Source of the DNA: [Clostridium] innocuum
GTDB lineage: Bacteria > Bacillota_I > Bacilli_A > Erysipelotrichales > Erysipelotrichaceae
Direction of reading: 5' to 3'
Assembly (NCBI GenBank): GCA_012317185.1
Contig: CP048838.1
Location: forward strand, 310,001 to 374,000
Length of the DNA: 64,000 bases
In this document: positions 16,911 through 25,649 of the stretch, in pieces
How the letters are laid out: every line of letters begins with the position of its first letter
How positions within the stretch are numbered: position 1 is the first letter of the stretch
The notes under the pieces: model-generated
What the model was told of the DNA's origin: nothing
What the model saw: only the letters and a program-made list of their open reading frames with translations
Databases searched by the model: none
Translations under genes and position numbers: made by a program

Positions 16911-17501
16911 ATGAAGCAGATGCATATTCTGGATCAGATGAAACCGGAGGAGGTCGCAGAGCTGAAGGCGCAGTCTGTCACGAAAACGTTTCAGCGCCGG
17001 GAAATCATTTTCCATAAGGAAGACACGCCCAAATATTTGTATGTATTGCTGGAGGGTGCGGTTTGTGTTTTTGATGATACACCGGACGGTACCCGCAATA
17101 TTCTGACCATCATACGGGAGCCGATGGACTGCTTTGCAGAGGTTTATCTGTTTATTGATGAAAAGCTTCCCTTTTCTGCGGAAGCGATGAAGAAAAGCAC
17201 GGTGCTTATGATTCCCCGCAGTGTGCTGCACCGGTTTCCCCGAATCAGCCGGAATCTGAATGTCATGCTTTCACAAAAAGCATATACGCTGTCACAGAAG
17301 CTGAAGCTGTTAATGAAGGACAGCCTGCGTGAAAAAATCATGGAATATATGCAGCAGCATCCCGATGTCCTGTTGAAGCGCCATGAGCTGGCAAGCTTTC
17401 TCGGTGTCAGCCGACCGGCTCTTTCCAGAGAGCTGTATCGCATGGTGGATGACGGACTTCTGGTTCTTGATGAGCATGGAAACTTTAAAACGGTAATATA
17501 G
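16911..17501 (+). CDS. Crp/Fnr-family transcription regulator
   Basis: This 196-residue protein has an N-terminal cyclic-nucleotide-binding-type barrel (FQRREIIFHKEDTPKYLYVLLEG) and a C-terminal winged helix (LKRHELASFLGVSRPALSRELYRM). It lacks an N-terminal cysteine cluster for an FNR-type iron-sulfur cluster. Its gene sits just upstream of the cupin-hcp-hemerythrin unit, the arrangement seen for HcpR-type regulators of nitrosative stress in anaerobes. That role is inferred from context. Confidence 0.85.
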   Translation: MKQMHILDQMKPEEVAELKAQSVTKTFQRREIIFHKEDTPKYLYVLLEGAVCVFDDTPDGTRNILTIIREPMDCFAEVYLFIDEKLPFSAEAMKKSTVLMIPRSVLHRFPRISRNLNVMLSQKAYTLSQKLKLLMKDSLREKIMEYMQQHPDVLLKRHELASFLGVSRPALSRELYRMVDDGLLVLDEHGNFKTVI

Positions 17502-17517
17502 ATTACCGCTTTTTTTC
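17491..17517 (+). terminator. Terminator at the end of the Crp/Fnr gene
   Basis: CGGTAAT (17491-17497) pairs with ATTACCG (17502-17508) and is followed by a T7 run. The stem overlaps the stop codon, so the regulator and the cupin-hcp genes are mostly separate transcripts. Confidence 0.85.
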
Positions 17518-17532
17518 TGTCTGCGCGATATA

Positions 17533-17549
17533 CTTGCTTCGTAAGCAAG
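17533..17549 (+). promoter_or_regulatory. Palindrome before the cupin-hcp operon
   Basis: CTTGCTT (17533-17539) and AAGCAAG (17543-17549) form a perfect 7-bp inverted repeat with a 3-nt centre. The TTGCT..AGCAA ends resemble Crp/Fnr half sites, so it may be the regulator's operator. Its right arm runs into the AAGGAGG ribosome site, so an RNA hairpin that masks translation is an alternative. Confidence 0.5.
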
Positions 17550-17561
17550 GAGGCGATATCT

Positions 17562-17864
17562 GTGAAAACAGAAACAATACAGGAAATGGCAGGAATGCAG
17601 GACGGTGCTATCGTGTCGAAAGTACTGACGCAAAACGGAAGCACAACGCTGTTTGCACTGGCTCAGGGAGAGGAAATCCAGGAACATACGAGTACGCGGG
17701 CAGCGCTGGCAATCGTATTGGAGGGACGTATTATATTCACCGTTGATGGAGAAGAAAAGGAAATACAGGGTATGGAGGCAGTTCATCTTCCGGCATCTGT
17801 TGTACATGCCCTGCGTGCAGACACAAACAGCCGTATGCTGCTGATACAGAAGGGAGAGCGGTAA
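17562..17864 (+). CDS. Cupin-domain protein
   Basis: This 100-residue protein starts at GTG with a consensus AAGGAGG 8 bp upstream. It has a small double-stranded beta-helix pattern: QEHTSTRAALAIVLEGRIIF and then HLPASVVHALRA near the C-terminus, with His residues that may bind metal. Single-domain cupins of this type often sit beside hcp or redox regulators. Its stop is 1 bp before the hcp start. Confidence 0.8.
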   Translation: MKTETIQEMAGMQDGAIVSKVLTQNGSTTLFALAQGEEIQEHTSTRAALAIVLEGRIIFTVDGEEKEIQGMEAVHLPASVVHALRADTNSRMLLIQKGER

Positions 17865-17865
17865 T

Positions 17866-19587
17866 ATGGAAGAAATGTTTTGCTTTCAGTGCCAGGAAAC
17901 GATGAACGAGACGGCATGTACCGTACAGGGCATGTGCGGGAAAAGTGCAGCGTGCGCCAATCTGCAGGATGCCTTGATACGGGCAAGTCAGTATGCCGCA
18001 TTATATGATACAGCATCGGACGAACAGCTTATGAACAATCTGTTCATGACGATAACGAATGCTAACTTTTCCACAGCGGATATCCGCAGGGCGATTGAAA
18101 AAACATATACCGGAAAATCTGTGGAGGAGCTGACACGGGAGGGATGCCTGAAGAACCGGAAAGAGACTGTGCGTTCCTTGCAGGAGCTTATTTTGTACGG
18201 ACTGAAGGGGCTGTGCGCCTATCTGTCGCATGCAGCTGTGCTGGGATTCCGGAAAGCTGAGCTGAGCAGCTTTGTCCGCAGCACCCTTGTATATTTGCTG
18301 GAGGATCACGAACAAAAGGAGTATCTGACATTGCTTGATAAGACCGGCGAGATGGGTGTACAGGCCATGGCACTGCTGGATGAAGCAAACACAGCCACCT
18401 ATGGTCAGCCGGAAATCACCACGGTATCTCTGGAAACAGGAAGCCGTCCGGGTATTCTGGTATCCGGACATGATCTGCATGACTTAAAGGAGCTGCTGGA
18501 ACAGTCACGCTCACAGGGAATCGATATTTATACACATGGGGAAATGCTGCCGGCGCATTCTTATCCGGAATTTAAGAAATATGAGCATTTCAAAGGGAAT
18601 TACGGAAATGCGTGGTGGAGACAGAATGAGGAATTTGAAGCATTCAACGGGCCGATTCTGATGACAACCAACTGCATCATTCCGGTAAAGGACAGCTACA
18701 GGCAGCGCATCTTTACAACCGGTGTTGTCGGATATGACGGACTTGAGCATATAGAAGCAGTGAATGGAAGGAAGGACTTCCGCTGTATTATCGAACTGGC
18801 GAAACACTGTCCTGCACCGCAGCAGCTGGAAACAGGAAGTGTAACCGGCGGCTTTGCACATGCACAGGTCATGGCGTTACAGGATCAAATCGTGGAAGCC
18901 GTAAAAAACGGGGATATCCGGCAGTTTATCGTTATGGCAGGCTGTGATGGACGGCATGCCTCCAGAAGCTACTATACTGATTTCGCCAGAGCACTTCCAA
19001 AGGATACGGTGATTCTGACTGCCGGATGTGCAAAATACCGTTATCTGAAGCTTGATCTGGGAATGATCAACGGGATTCCCCGTGTGCTGGATGCGGGACA
19101 GTGCAATGATTCCTATTCTCTGGTACTGATTGCAGAAGCACTGAAGGAGGCCTTTGGCTTACAGGATATCAATGAGCTGCCAATCCTCTATAACATTGCA
19201 TGGTATGAGCAGAAGGCGGTCATCGTATTGCTGGCACTGCTGCATCTGGGTGTGAAGAATATCCATCTGGGGCCAACGCTGCCTGCCTTTTTGAGTCCTG
19301 AAGTTGTACAGTGGCTAAAGGAGAGCTATGGAATCAAAACGATTCAGGAGGTTGAAAAAGATATGGAGAATTTCGGTATTACGAAACGTGAACCATCCTA
19401 TGGAGATATGACGATGGCTGAGCTGTTGAAGCTGGATGAGGGGATGGAGGATGTGCTGTATGAAGCAGGCTTTCACTGTCTGGGATGTCCAAGCGCTCAG
19501 CTTGAATCCTTACGCGATGCCTGTGAGCTGCATGCCCTGAACGTTGATGAGGTGTGCGCAGCCATACGGGAGTACCGTCATGAGTAA
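17866..19587 (+). CDS. hcp: Hydroxylamine reductase (hybrid cluster protein)
   Basis: This 573-residue protein opens with CFQCQETMNETACTVQGMC, a Cx2Cx8Cx5C cluster that marks the class I Hcp of strict anaerobes. The hybrid 4Fe-2O-2S cluster ligands are visible as MAGCDG, LTAGCAKYR and DAGQCNDSYS. The enzyme reduces hydroxylamine and, more likely in vivo, nitric oxide. It lies in a unit with the cupin and the hemerythrin protein, downstream of a Crp/Fnr regulator. Confidence 0.96.
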   Translation: MEEMFCFQCQETMNETACTVQGMCGKSAACANLQDALIRASQYAALYDTASDEQLMNNLFMTITNANFSTADIRRAIEKTYTGKSVEELTREGCLKNRKETVRSLQELILYGLKGLCAYLSHAAVLGFRKAELSSFVRSTLVYLLEDHEQKEYLTLLDKTGEMGVQAMALLDEANTATYGQPEITTVSLETGSRPGILVSGHDLHDLKELLEQSRSQGIDIYTHGEMLPAHSYPEFKKYEHFKGNYGNAWWRQNEEFEAFNGPILMTTNCIIPVKDSYRQRIFTTGVVGYDGLEHIEAVNGRKDFRCIIELAKHCPAPQQLETGSVTGGFAHAQVMALQDQIVEAVKNGDIRQFIVMAGCDGRHASRSYYTDFARALPKDTVILTAGCAKYRYLKLDLGMINGIPRVLDAGQCNDSYSLVLIAEALKEAFGLQDINELPILYNIAWYEQKAVIVLLALLHLGVKNIHLGPTLPAFLSPEVVQWLKESYGIKTIQEVEKDMENFGITKREPSYGDMTMAELLKLDEGMEDVLYEAGFHCLGCPSAQLESLRDACELHALNVDEVCAAIREYRHE

Positions 19588-20638
19588 GCGGCTGGGAGGA
19601 ATTCATCAGCTGCTGTATAAGCGCATCTGTTTTCTAAGCGAATGGAATGAAGCCTTGTGCAGTGCGTTGCACAGGGAACAGAAGCATCGCTGTCACAGGC
19701 TGCAGCTGACAGATCTGATTGATGAAACCAACATTCATGAAAGCCTGCAGGAAATAATGAAAGAGGTACAGCGCGAGCATGCTGCGTTAAGTGAGCGTCT
19801 TGTCCATGCGCAGGGAAAAGAGGCTGCTGCGCAGGTGATTGCAGGCTTTGGACAGCGGCATACAGTGGATGGCGATCTGACACAGCTGCTGAAGCAGATC
19901 GAAGCACTGTTTCTACATGGAATGCCCTGTGAACGTAACCTGATCATGGAAGTGCAGGATGATACACATGCACGTATTGTATGGAAGAATGATTCCCAGC
20001 TGCAGTATTACCAAAATCCTTCCTTATGGCTGTGGGAGCGGGAACAGCTGCTTCAAAAAATGCTTCCGGCAGGCTATGTATATGAGGAGTATGCAAAGGA
20101 AGCAGTTTTATATAAAGATGCTGTGTCCCGTACATGGGTGGAACAGCTGGAATATGAGCATGAAATGATTTCACACCTGCTGGCTGCCATGCAGGAATAC
20201 TCGCTATCCATACTGCGGACAAAGCAGGTGGACAGAGAATGGCTGAAAAACTGTCTTGATTATCTACAGGAATATGCGGATGTCTTTCATCATCAGAAGG
20301 AGGAGGAGCTGGTGTTCAGCCGTTTGAAGCAGGCAAGTCCGCAGGGGAAACTCCTTGTCGAACAGGGAATGCTTGTGGAGCATGATCTCGCAAGATATTA
20401 CATCCGCTCCATGAAGAAGCTGCTAAAGAAGGATGTCACTGAGGAGGTCTGTGTACGTCTGATCGGTTTCATTCAGGCATATATTGATCTGCTTGAACGT
20501 CATATTGAAAAGGAAAACAGTGTGGCGTATCCCTATGCGGTGCGTAAGCTTGCGATGGATGAGATTCAGAAAGCGTTCGATGCACATGGTGAGTATGAGC
20601 GGATGGAGGAGTTAAGGGAGTTCTTGAAGCTGTCCTGA
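19580..20638 (+). CDS. Hemerythrin-domain protein
   Basis: This 352-residue protein has an unrecognised N-terminal half (about 1-185) and a C-terminal hemerythrin HHE domain: EYEHEMISHLL, FHHQKEEELVF, LVEHDLARYY and ERHIEKENSVAYP provide the di-iron His and Glu ligands. Such proteins bind oxygen or nitric oxide or repair iron centres. The start at 19580 overlaps the hcp stop by 8 bp, so translation is coupled; a shared role in NO or oxygen defence follows from that. Confidence 0.85.
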   Translation: MSKRLGGIHQLLYKRICFLSEWNEALCSALHREQKHRCHRLQLTDLIDETNIHESLQEIMKEVQREHAALSERLVHAQGKEAAAQVIAGFGQRHTVDGDLTQLLKQIEALFLHGMPCERNLIMEVQDDTHARIVWKNDSQLQYYQNPSLWLWEREQLLQKMLPAGYVYEEYAKEAVLYKDAVSRTWVEQLEYEHEMISHLLAAMQEYSLSILRTKQVDREWLKNCLDYLQEYADVFHHQKEEELVFSRLKQASPQGKLLVEQGMLVEHDLARYYIRSMKKLLKKDVTEEVCVRLIGFIQAYIDLLERHIEKENSVAYPYAVRKLAMDEIQKAFDAHGEYERMEELREFLKLS

Positions 20639-20680
20639 TGGATGCATAGCTACATCTGATTTCCTGTCATAGAGAAAAAG

Positions 20681-20758
20681 AAAACCTTTCTACAGGTGTA
20701 AGGACACGGGCAATGAAGTTCTTCACAGCGGTGTTGATATCCGGTAGAAAGGCTTTTT
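20681..20758. terminator. Bidirectional terminator with large loop
   Basis: AAAACCTTTCTAC (20681-20693) pairs with GTAGAAAGGCTTTT (20744-20757). It separates the hemerythrin gene from the convergent gene at 20771. Confidence 0.65.
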
Positions 20759-20770
20759 CTATACAGGTGC

Positions 20771-21010
20771 TTATTCCAGAGAGCCTGACGTATCTGCTTT
20801 ATGCTTCAGGTACAGCTGCTTCAGCTCCTTCTGATAAAACAGCAGAAGGAAGATGAGGGTCGCAAGACCTCCCCTGAGGAGATAAAGCAGGGCGGTTTTA
20901 TTGTCATTGTAAAAGATAAACAGTACGGCTCCGCAGGTCATTTGATAGCCTGTTAGGATGAGGGATGCAATCATAAGCGCAATGCTTCCATACCTTATAT
21001 ATGCTTTCAT
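20771..21010 (-). CDS. Small two-helix membrane protein
   Basis: This 79-residue protein has two hydrophobic helices (about 8-33 and 42-62) and a charged C-terminal tail. AGGAG lies before the ATG. It follows the Asp-box protein gene by 14 bp on the same strand, so the two are co-transcribed. No family is recognised. Confidence 0.6.
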   Translation of the reverse strand: MKAYIRYGSIALMIASLILTGYQMTCGAVLFIFYNDNKTALLYLLRGGLATLIFLLLFYQKELKQLYLKHKADTSGSLE

Positions 21011-21024
21011 ATCGGTTCTCCTAT

Positions 21025-22278
21025 CTAACCTGCCAGTGTCGGCGAGTCACTGATTTCTTTATCGAAGGTAAAATTGATGCCGTCCTTTGATTTATAGCGT
21101 CCTTTGACAAGAGCATTATTCTTTATATAATCGCCGTCTGTACCCTGAGCGACGATCATATAGGTTATTCCCTTCTCCTGATAAACATATTCCATCTGAA
21201 CGAATGGCTTGAAGCTGCTGCCCAATATCTCCACCTCATGAGCAGGGATTGTCAGTGTGGTATACGTATTTCCATCATCCTTTGTATAGTATACAAGCGG
21301 ATTTCCCTGTTCATCCGTTCCGGCGCCGATGTAGGCAGTTTCATCGGAAAGAAAGATAATGTCTCTTTTCTCATTCAATACTTTACCAGACAGCTGCTTC
21401 CAGGTTTTTAAATCGCTGCTTTTAAACGTGCTGTAATACTCATGACCGAGTGAACGATCTGTCGCCAGTGTGATATAGCAGCTGTTTTCCGTTTTTGACA
21501 GATAAAGCGTATCTCCGCGATAGGTTCTTGAAATAATTCTGCTTTTTTCCCATGTCTTTCCCATATCTTCACTGTATTGCAGGTAGCTTCCGGTTTCGTC
21601 ATAACAGACAAAGGCAGTAAAGTCCCTGCTTACAATATATCCATGTGCGGGAAGCAGTTCATTGTAGGTACTGTTATTTGTACCTGCGATATCCTCATAG
21701 GGTACCGGAACCTCGGTAAAGCTTTTCCCTGCATCATAGGTGACATACAGCTGATTTTGAGAGAATGCATAGGTTTCCTTCCTGTCAGCCATCGCGTAAT
21801 GCGTGGTTGGCGGTTTGCGCAGGGAAGGGTCTGTCTGGATTTGATACTGTACCGGTGACATTTTGTTTTTTACAGTATATCCATTCAATGTTTTCTCAAG
21901 CTGTAATACAACCTGCGCTACATACCAGCCGTTCTCCTGCAAGGCGGCGGTATAGTAGGATGTGACATAAGGGTTATCGCTTGCGGGCCTGAATTCATAA
22001 TCGAGCTGTACAAAGCCCTCTTCCTTATTTAAGACTTCAATGGTTTTTACTCTTTTATCCCTGATGCGGAATTCAAAGGGGACAAAAGGTCCTTCATATT
22101 GCTTGAAAAACTCAGCAAACCATTGTTCGGTGACTTTCTTTACATCCGTGTTTTCCGTTTGTATGCTGCTGCCGATAATCGCTGTGGGATTGTATTGATT
22201 CCAGATACCGTACAGTACCATAGCGGATACCCCGCAGGCCATCAGCAGACACAGCAGCGCCAGTCCGATTTTCTTCAT
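21025..22278 (-). CDS. Membrane-anchored Asp-box (sialidase-like) propeller protein
   Basis: This protein of about 417 residues has an N-terminal membrane segment, a region of about 150 residues with no recognised fold, and then repeated Asp-box motifs: YVTYDAGKSFTEV, QYSEDMGKTWEKS, YTKDDGNTYTTL and KSKDGINFTF. Those motifs mark BNR/sialidase-type beta-propellers. No sialidase catalytic Arg triad is evident, so hydrolase activity is not claimed; it is probably a surface protein facing outward. The start at 22278 is preferred over a GTG at 22287 because AGGAAG is correctly spaced. Confidence 0.72.
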   Translation of the reverse strand: MKKIGLALLCLLMACGVSAMVLYGIWNQYNPTAIIGSSIQTENTDVKKVTEQWFAEFFKQYEGPFVPFEFRIRDKRVKTIEVLNKEEGFVQLDYEFRPASDNPYVTSYYTAALQENGWYVAQVVLQLEKTLNGYTVKNKMSPVQYQIQTDPSLRKPPTTHYAMADRKETYAFSQNQLYVTYDAGKSFTEVPVPYEDIAGTNNSTYNELLPAHGYIVSRDFTAFVCYDETGSYLQYSEDMGKTWEKSRIISRTYRGDTLYLSKTENSCYITLATDRSLGHEYYSTFKSSDLKTWKQLSGKVLNEKRDIIFLSDETAYIGAGTDEQGNPLVYYTKDDGNTYTTLTIPAHEVEILGSSFKPFVQMEYVYQEKGITYMIVAQGTDGDYIKNNALVKGRYKSKDGINFTFDKEISDSPTLAG

Positions 22279-22603
22279 GCTATGCACTTCCTTTTTTCAT
22301 AGTATAGCACAGGTTGACAGCGATAGATACATGAAATATGATATGGCAAAATGCTATGATTTCCGGTTTCTTGAAAGTCATACACCTTTGTTGATGTATG
22401 CCCTTTTTGATGGCACACCCGTCGGGTATACAGCCATTTCCGTTATTTATCAATAAACGGAAAAGCAGTATGTTTTTCCTACGGTGATTTCGCAAACGGA
22501 CAAACCTTGCAAATAGCTTTCTCTTTTTATAGAGACATGCGGCCCTGAGCGATGTTTCGGCTATGCATTATTGTGCGAAATCCTTTATTTTATGTATTTT
22601 TCC
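22279..22603. other. Intergenic region with an inverted repeat
   Basis: No gene is seen. TTTCCGTTATTTAT..ATAAACGGAAA at 22437-22463 forms a near-perfect hairpin, and CATACA..TGTATG with a downstream T-run lies at about 22379-22406. Their role is unknown. Confidence 0.4.
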
Positions 22604-22632
22604 TTGTCTTTGCGGGAAGAATTCTATATAAT
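22604..22632 (+). promoter_or_regulatory. Promoter of the metG T-box transcript
   Basis: TTGTCT at 22604-22609, a 17-bp spacer and TATAAT at 22627-22632, about 250 bp before metG. Confidence 0.75.
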
Positions 22633-22639
22633 GATACTG

Positions 22640-22862
22640 CAAAGGTAATGACAGGAAGAGTAGCTTTTATCCAAGGCGAAGAGAGAGAATGGCTGGTGTA
22701 AATTCTCATGAGGAAAAAGCGAACATGGCCCTGGAACCGTTTTTCTGAATAATTAGGAAGAACCGCAGGCCGGCGTTAACGGCAAATGAGGTGTACGTGT
22801 ATGCGTGCATGAATAAAGGTGGTAACACGAAGCTTTCGTCCTTTGGCGGGGGCTTTTTCTTA
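22640..22862 (+). ncRNA. T-box riboswitch (methionine specifier)
   Basis: The leader has the T-box order: an AGAGA-type motif and GGCTGGTG in stem I, an apparent specifier AUG at 22725-22727 in the context GAACATGG, and the T-box sequence AATAAAGGTGGTAACACG at 22812-22829, followed by CGTCCTTT and a GC-rich stem ending in a T-run at 22855-22859. It should sense uncharged tRNA-Met and allow read-through into metG. The core reads TGGTAAC, where TGGNACC is usual, a small departure. Confidence 0.88.
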
Positions 22863-22880
22863 TATAAGGAGGATATGAAT

Positions 22881-24854
22881 ATGTGTAAGGAATGTAAGAA
22901 CAAAAAACCATACTACATCACAACCGCGATTACCTATACATCGGGAAGACCGCATATCGGTAATACGTATGAAATCATACTGACAGATGCGATCGCAAGA
23001 TACAAGCGCCAGCAGGGCTTTGATGTGTTTTTCCAGACAGGTACGGATGAGCATGGACAGAAAATCGAGGAAAAGGCAAAGGAAGCCGGTGTAACGCCGA
23101 AGGAATTTGTCGACAAAGTTGCCGGAATTGTGCGCAAAAACTTTGATATGATGAACACATCCTACGATTACTTTGTTCGTACGACGGATGACTATCACGA
23201 AAAGCAGGTCCAGAAGATCTTTAAGAAGCTGTATGAACAGGGCGATATTTACAAGAGCACCTATGAGGGCTTATATTGTACGCCGTGTGAATCCTTCTGG
23301 ACGGAAAGTCAGCTGATTGACGGAAAATGTCCGGATTGCGGGCGTCCTGTGGAAAAAGCAAGTGAGGAAGCATACTTCTTCAATCTTCAGAAATATGCAT
23401 CGCGTCTGATCAAGCATATTGAAGACCATCCGGAATTTATTCAGCCGGAATCCAGAAAGAATGAGATGATCAACAACTTCCTGAAGCCGGGTCTGCAGGA
23501 TCTGTGTGTATCCCGTACATCCTTTAAATGGGGGATTCCTGTTGATTTTGACCCGGGACATGTTGTCTATGTCTGGATTGATGCCCTAAGCAACTATATT
23601 ACATCACTGGGCTTTGACGCTGATGGAAACCATGGGGATCTGTATAGGAAATACTGGCCTGCGGATGTACATATCATCGGTAAGGACATTCTGCGCTTCC
23701 ATACGATTTACTGGCCAATTATGCTGATGGCACTCGGTGAGCAGCTACCAAAGCAGGTGTTCGGTCATCCATGGCTGCTGGTTGGAGATGGAAAGATGTC
23801 CAAATCCAAAGGAAACGCCATCTATGCGGATGAGCTTGTGCATTACTTCGGTGTGGATGCCGTGCGGTATTTCGTACTGCATGAAATGCCGTTTGCACAG
23901 GATGGAACGATTACCTGGGATCTGGTTGTGGAGCGTATAAACTCTGATCTGGCCAATGTTCTTGGAAATCTTGTCAACCGTACCATTTCCATGCAGAATA
24001 AATACTTCAACGGGGTGATTTCCAATCCGCTGGAGCAGGAGGATATCGATAAGGAGCTGATTGCTCTTGCTCTGGATACGCCGAAGCGTGTGGAAAAGAA
24101 AATGGAAACCCTGCATGTCGGAGAAGCGATTGATGAAATCTTTACCCTGCTGAAGCGCTGCAACAAGTATATTGATGAAACGACGCCATGGGTGCTTGGC
24201 AAGGATGAAGCGAAGAAGGATCGTCTGGCAACTGTTCTGTATAACCTGCTGGAATGTATCCGTTTCTCTGCCGTACTGCTGAGCAGCTATATGCCGGAAA
24301 CCGCTGAGAAAATTCTTGAGGAGCTGAGCACATCCGAGCGTGATGCAGACAGCCTGAAGGAGTTTGGAATGCTGGAATGCGGGCATACAGTGGAAGGAAA
24401 GCCGGAAATTCTGTTTGCACGAATTGATGCGAAGGAGTTTATGGAAACACTGGAAGCAGACCGCAAGAAGGAAGAAAAAGCCGCAAAGAAGGCGGATAAA
24501 AAAGAAGCGAAGAAAGAAGATGCACCTGTTGAACAAATCGGAATTGAGGATTTTACAAAGGTGGAGCTGAAGGTTGGAACGATTATCTCTGCCGAAAAGC
24601 ATCCAAAGGCGGACAGATTATTGGTGGAACAGATTGATCTGGGTGAGGAAACCCGCCAGATTGTCAGTGGTATTGCCGCAAGCTTTTCACCAGAGGATGT
24701 TGTCGGAAAGAAGGTCATCGTTGTGACCAATCTGAAGCCGGTCAAGCTGCGTGGTGTAGAGAGTCAGGGCATGATTCTGTGTGCCAGCAATGCGGATGAT
24801 CTGGATATTGTAACGATTGTTAAGGATCTGCCAAACGGAACGAAGGTGAGCTAA
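22881..24854 (+). CDS. metG: Methionyl-tRNA synthetase
   Basis: This 657-residue enzyme charges tRNA-Met. It has the class I HIGH variant GRPHIGN near the N-terminus, a zinc knuckle (CTPCESF and CPDCG), KMSKSKGN near residue 305 and, after a Lys/Glu-rich linker, a C-terminal tRNA-binding OB-fold (KVELKVGTIISAEKHPKAD). The start at 22881 is chosen because AAGGAGG lies 8 bp upstream; ATG at 22875 is too close. Transcription is controlled by the T-box upstream. Confidence 0.97.
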   Translation: MCKECKNKKPYYITTAITYTSGRPHIGNTYEIILTDAIARYKRQQGFDVFFQTGTDEHGQKIEEKAKEAGVTPKEFVDKVAGIVRKNFDMMNTSYDYFVRTTDDYHEKQVQKIFKKLYEQGDIYKSTYEGLYCTPCESFWTESQLIDGKCPDCGRPVEKASEEAYFFNLQKYASRLIKHIEDHPEFIQPESRKNEMINNFLKPGLQDLCVSRTSFKWGIPVDFDPGHVVYVWIDALSNYITSLGFDADGNHGDLYRKYWPADVHIIGKDILRFHTIYWPIMLMALGEQLPKQVFGHPWLLVGDGKMSKSKGNAIYADELVHYFGVDAVRYFVLHEMPFAQDGTITWDLVVERINSDLANVLGNLVNRTISMQNKYFNGVISNPLEQEDIDKELIALALDTPKRVEKKMETLHVGEAIDEIFTLLKRCNKYIDETTPWVLGKDEAKKDRLATVLYNLLECIRFSAVLLSSYMPETAEKILEELSTSERDADSLKEFGMLECGHTVEGKPEILFARIDAKEFMETLEADRKKEEKAAKKADKKEAKKEDAPVEQIGIEDFTKVELKVGTIISAEKHPKADRLLVEQIDLGEETRQIVSGIAASFSPEDVVGKKVIVVTNLKPVKLRGVESQGMILCASNADDLDIVTIVKDLPNGTKVS

Positions 24855-25046
24855 TTGCAAACAAAAACGGTACTGCCTGCATTACTGACAGCTATATTCG
24901 TATGTCTGATTTCCTGTTTCTTTATCTATTATGGTATCGACAGTGATCAGATCGTGTTGTCGGTGATCGGTGGGGCATTGCTGATTGTTGGGATTTTACG
25001 TCTGGTATTGTTTACGAAAGCATATCGTGAGCAAAAAGAGAAATAA
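24855..25046 (+). CDS. Small membrane protein following metG
   Basis: This 63-residue protein starts at TTG directly after the metG stop, with AAGGTGAG as ribosome site. Two hydrophobic helices (about 5-25 and 31-51) are followed by a charged tail KAYREQKEK. It is translationally linked to metG; no function is recognised. Confidence 0.6.
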   Translation: MQTKTVLPALLTAIFVCLISCFFIYYGIDSDQIVLSVIGGALLIVGILRLVLFTKAYREQKEK

Positions 25047-25061
25047 GAAAGTATGAAGAAG

Positions 25062-25098
25062 GATTCCATTTCTGTCATAAGAGATGGGGTCTTTTTTT
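25062..25098 (+). terminator. Terminator of the metG operon
   Basis: GATTCCAT pairs with ATGGGGTC (two G-U pairs) and is followed by a T7 run. Confidence 0.75.
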
Positions 25099-25251
25099 GT
25101 ATGCGTACATATGGAGACCGGGATTTTTTTACCGTGATGGAATGGTATTTCTTTTAGAGGGTATGGAATTGCATATCGCTTTGCCGGATTACTGTGAAAT
25201 GGAGGATGTGTATTTCACTTATAGCTGTCATAAGCAACAGGAACAGCTAAG

Positions 25252-25343
25252 CACAAATCACTTTAATGAAATACCGCAAAATACATTAACGAAAAAGCAC
25301 AAAGTACATTAATTGAATACCACAAAGTACATTAATGAATTAT
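25252..25343 (+). repeat. Four tandem 23-bp repeats
   Basis: Units start at 25252, 25275, 25298 and 25321, each 23 bp. Units 3 and 4 begin CACAAAGTACATTAAT; units 1 and 2 are more diverged. A partial fifth unit (CACAAAAGG) follows at 25344. The period is not a multiple of three, so the repeat is not coding. It resembles an iteron-like operator array in layout. Confidence 0.75.
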
Positions 25344-25649
25344 CACAAAAGGCCGAAAATATCCTAATTTTAAAAAATCCTCTTTTCTCAAAAGAAGAAC
25401 TTTTTTGTGTATTATCCGTATAGATAAATTAGACTTGACATACTTAGGAACAACATATCGAAATTTTTAATTTCTTTAATTTCCACTTTTTTCGATAGCT
25501 CAATACTTAACTCGAAAAATGATGGACAGTCATTCACAGGTTTGAATTGATAATATCTGCATAATGTTCAAAGATATCATTTATATACAATACCTATTGT
25601 AATTTTGTTACTAAAAGCATGTAATTTTTGTAACAAGGAGTGATGTGTT
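25344..25649. other. AT-rich intergenic stretch
   Basis: It lies between the 23-bp repeats and the AbiE-like gene. TTGACA occurs at about 25435-25440, but no matching -10 element is convincing. No gene is seen. Confidence 0.35.

Noticed and set aside
23745..24602. Long minus-strand frame opposite metG
   Set aside because: Cys- and Leu-rich shadow of the metG codons; no ribosome site or homology.
25097..25312. Open frame of 71 codons after the metG terminator
   Set aside because: It starts in the terminator T-run, has no ribosome site, no family match and runs through the 23-bp repeats.
25252..25343. CRISPR array
   Set aside because: The 23-bp units are directly adjacent with no unique spacers, and no cas gene is present.
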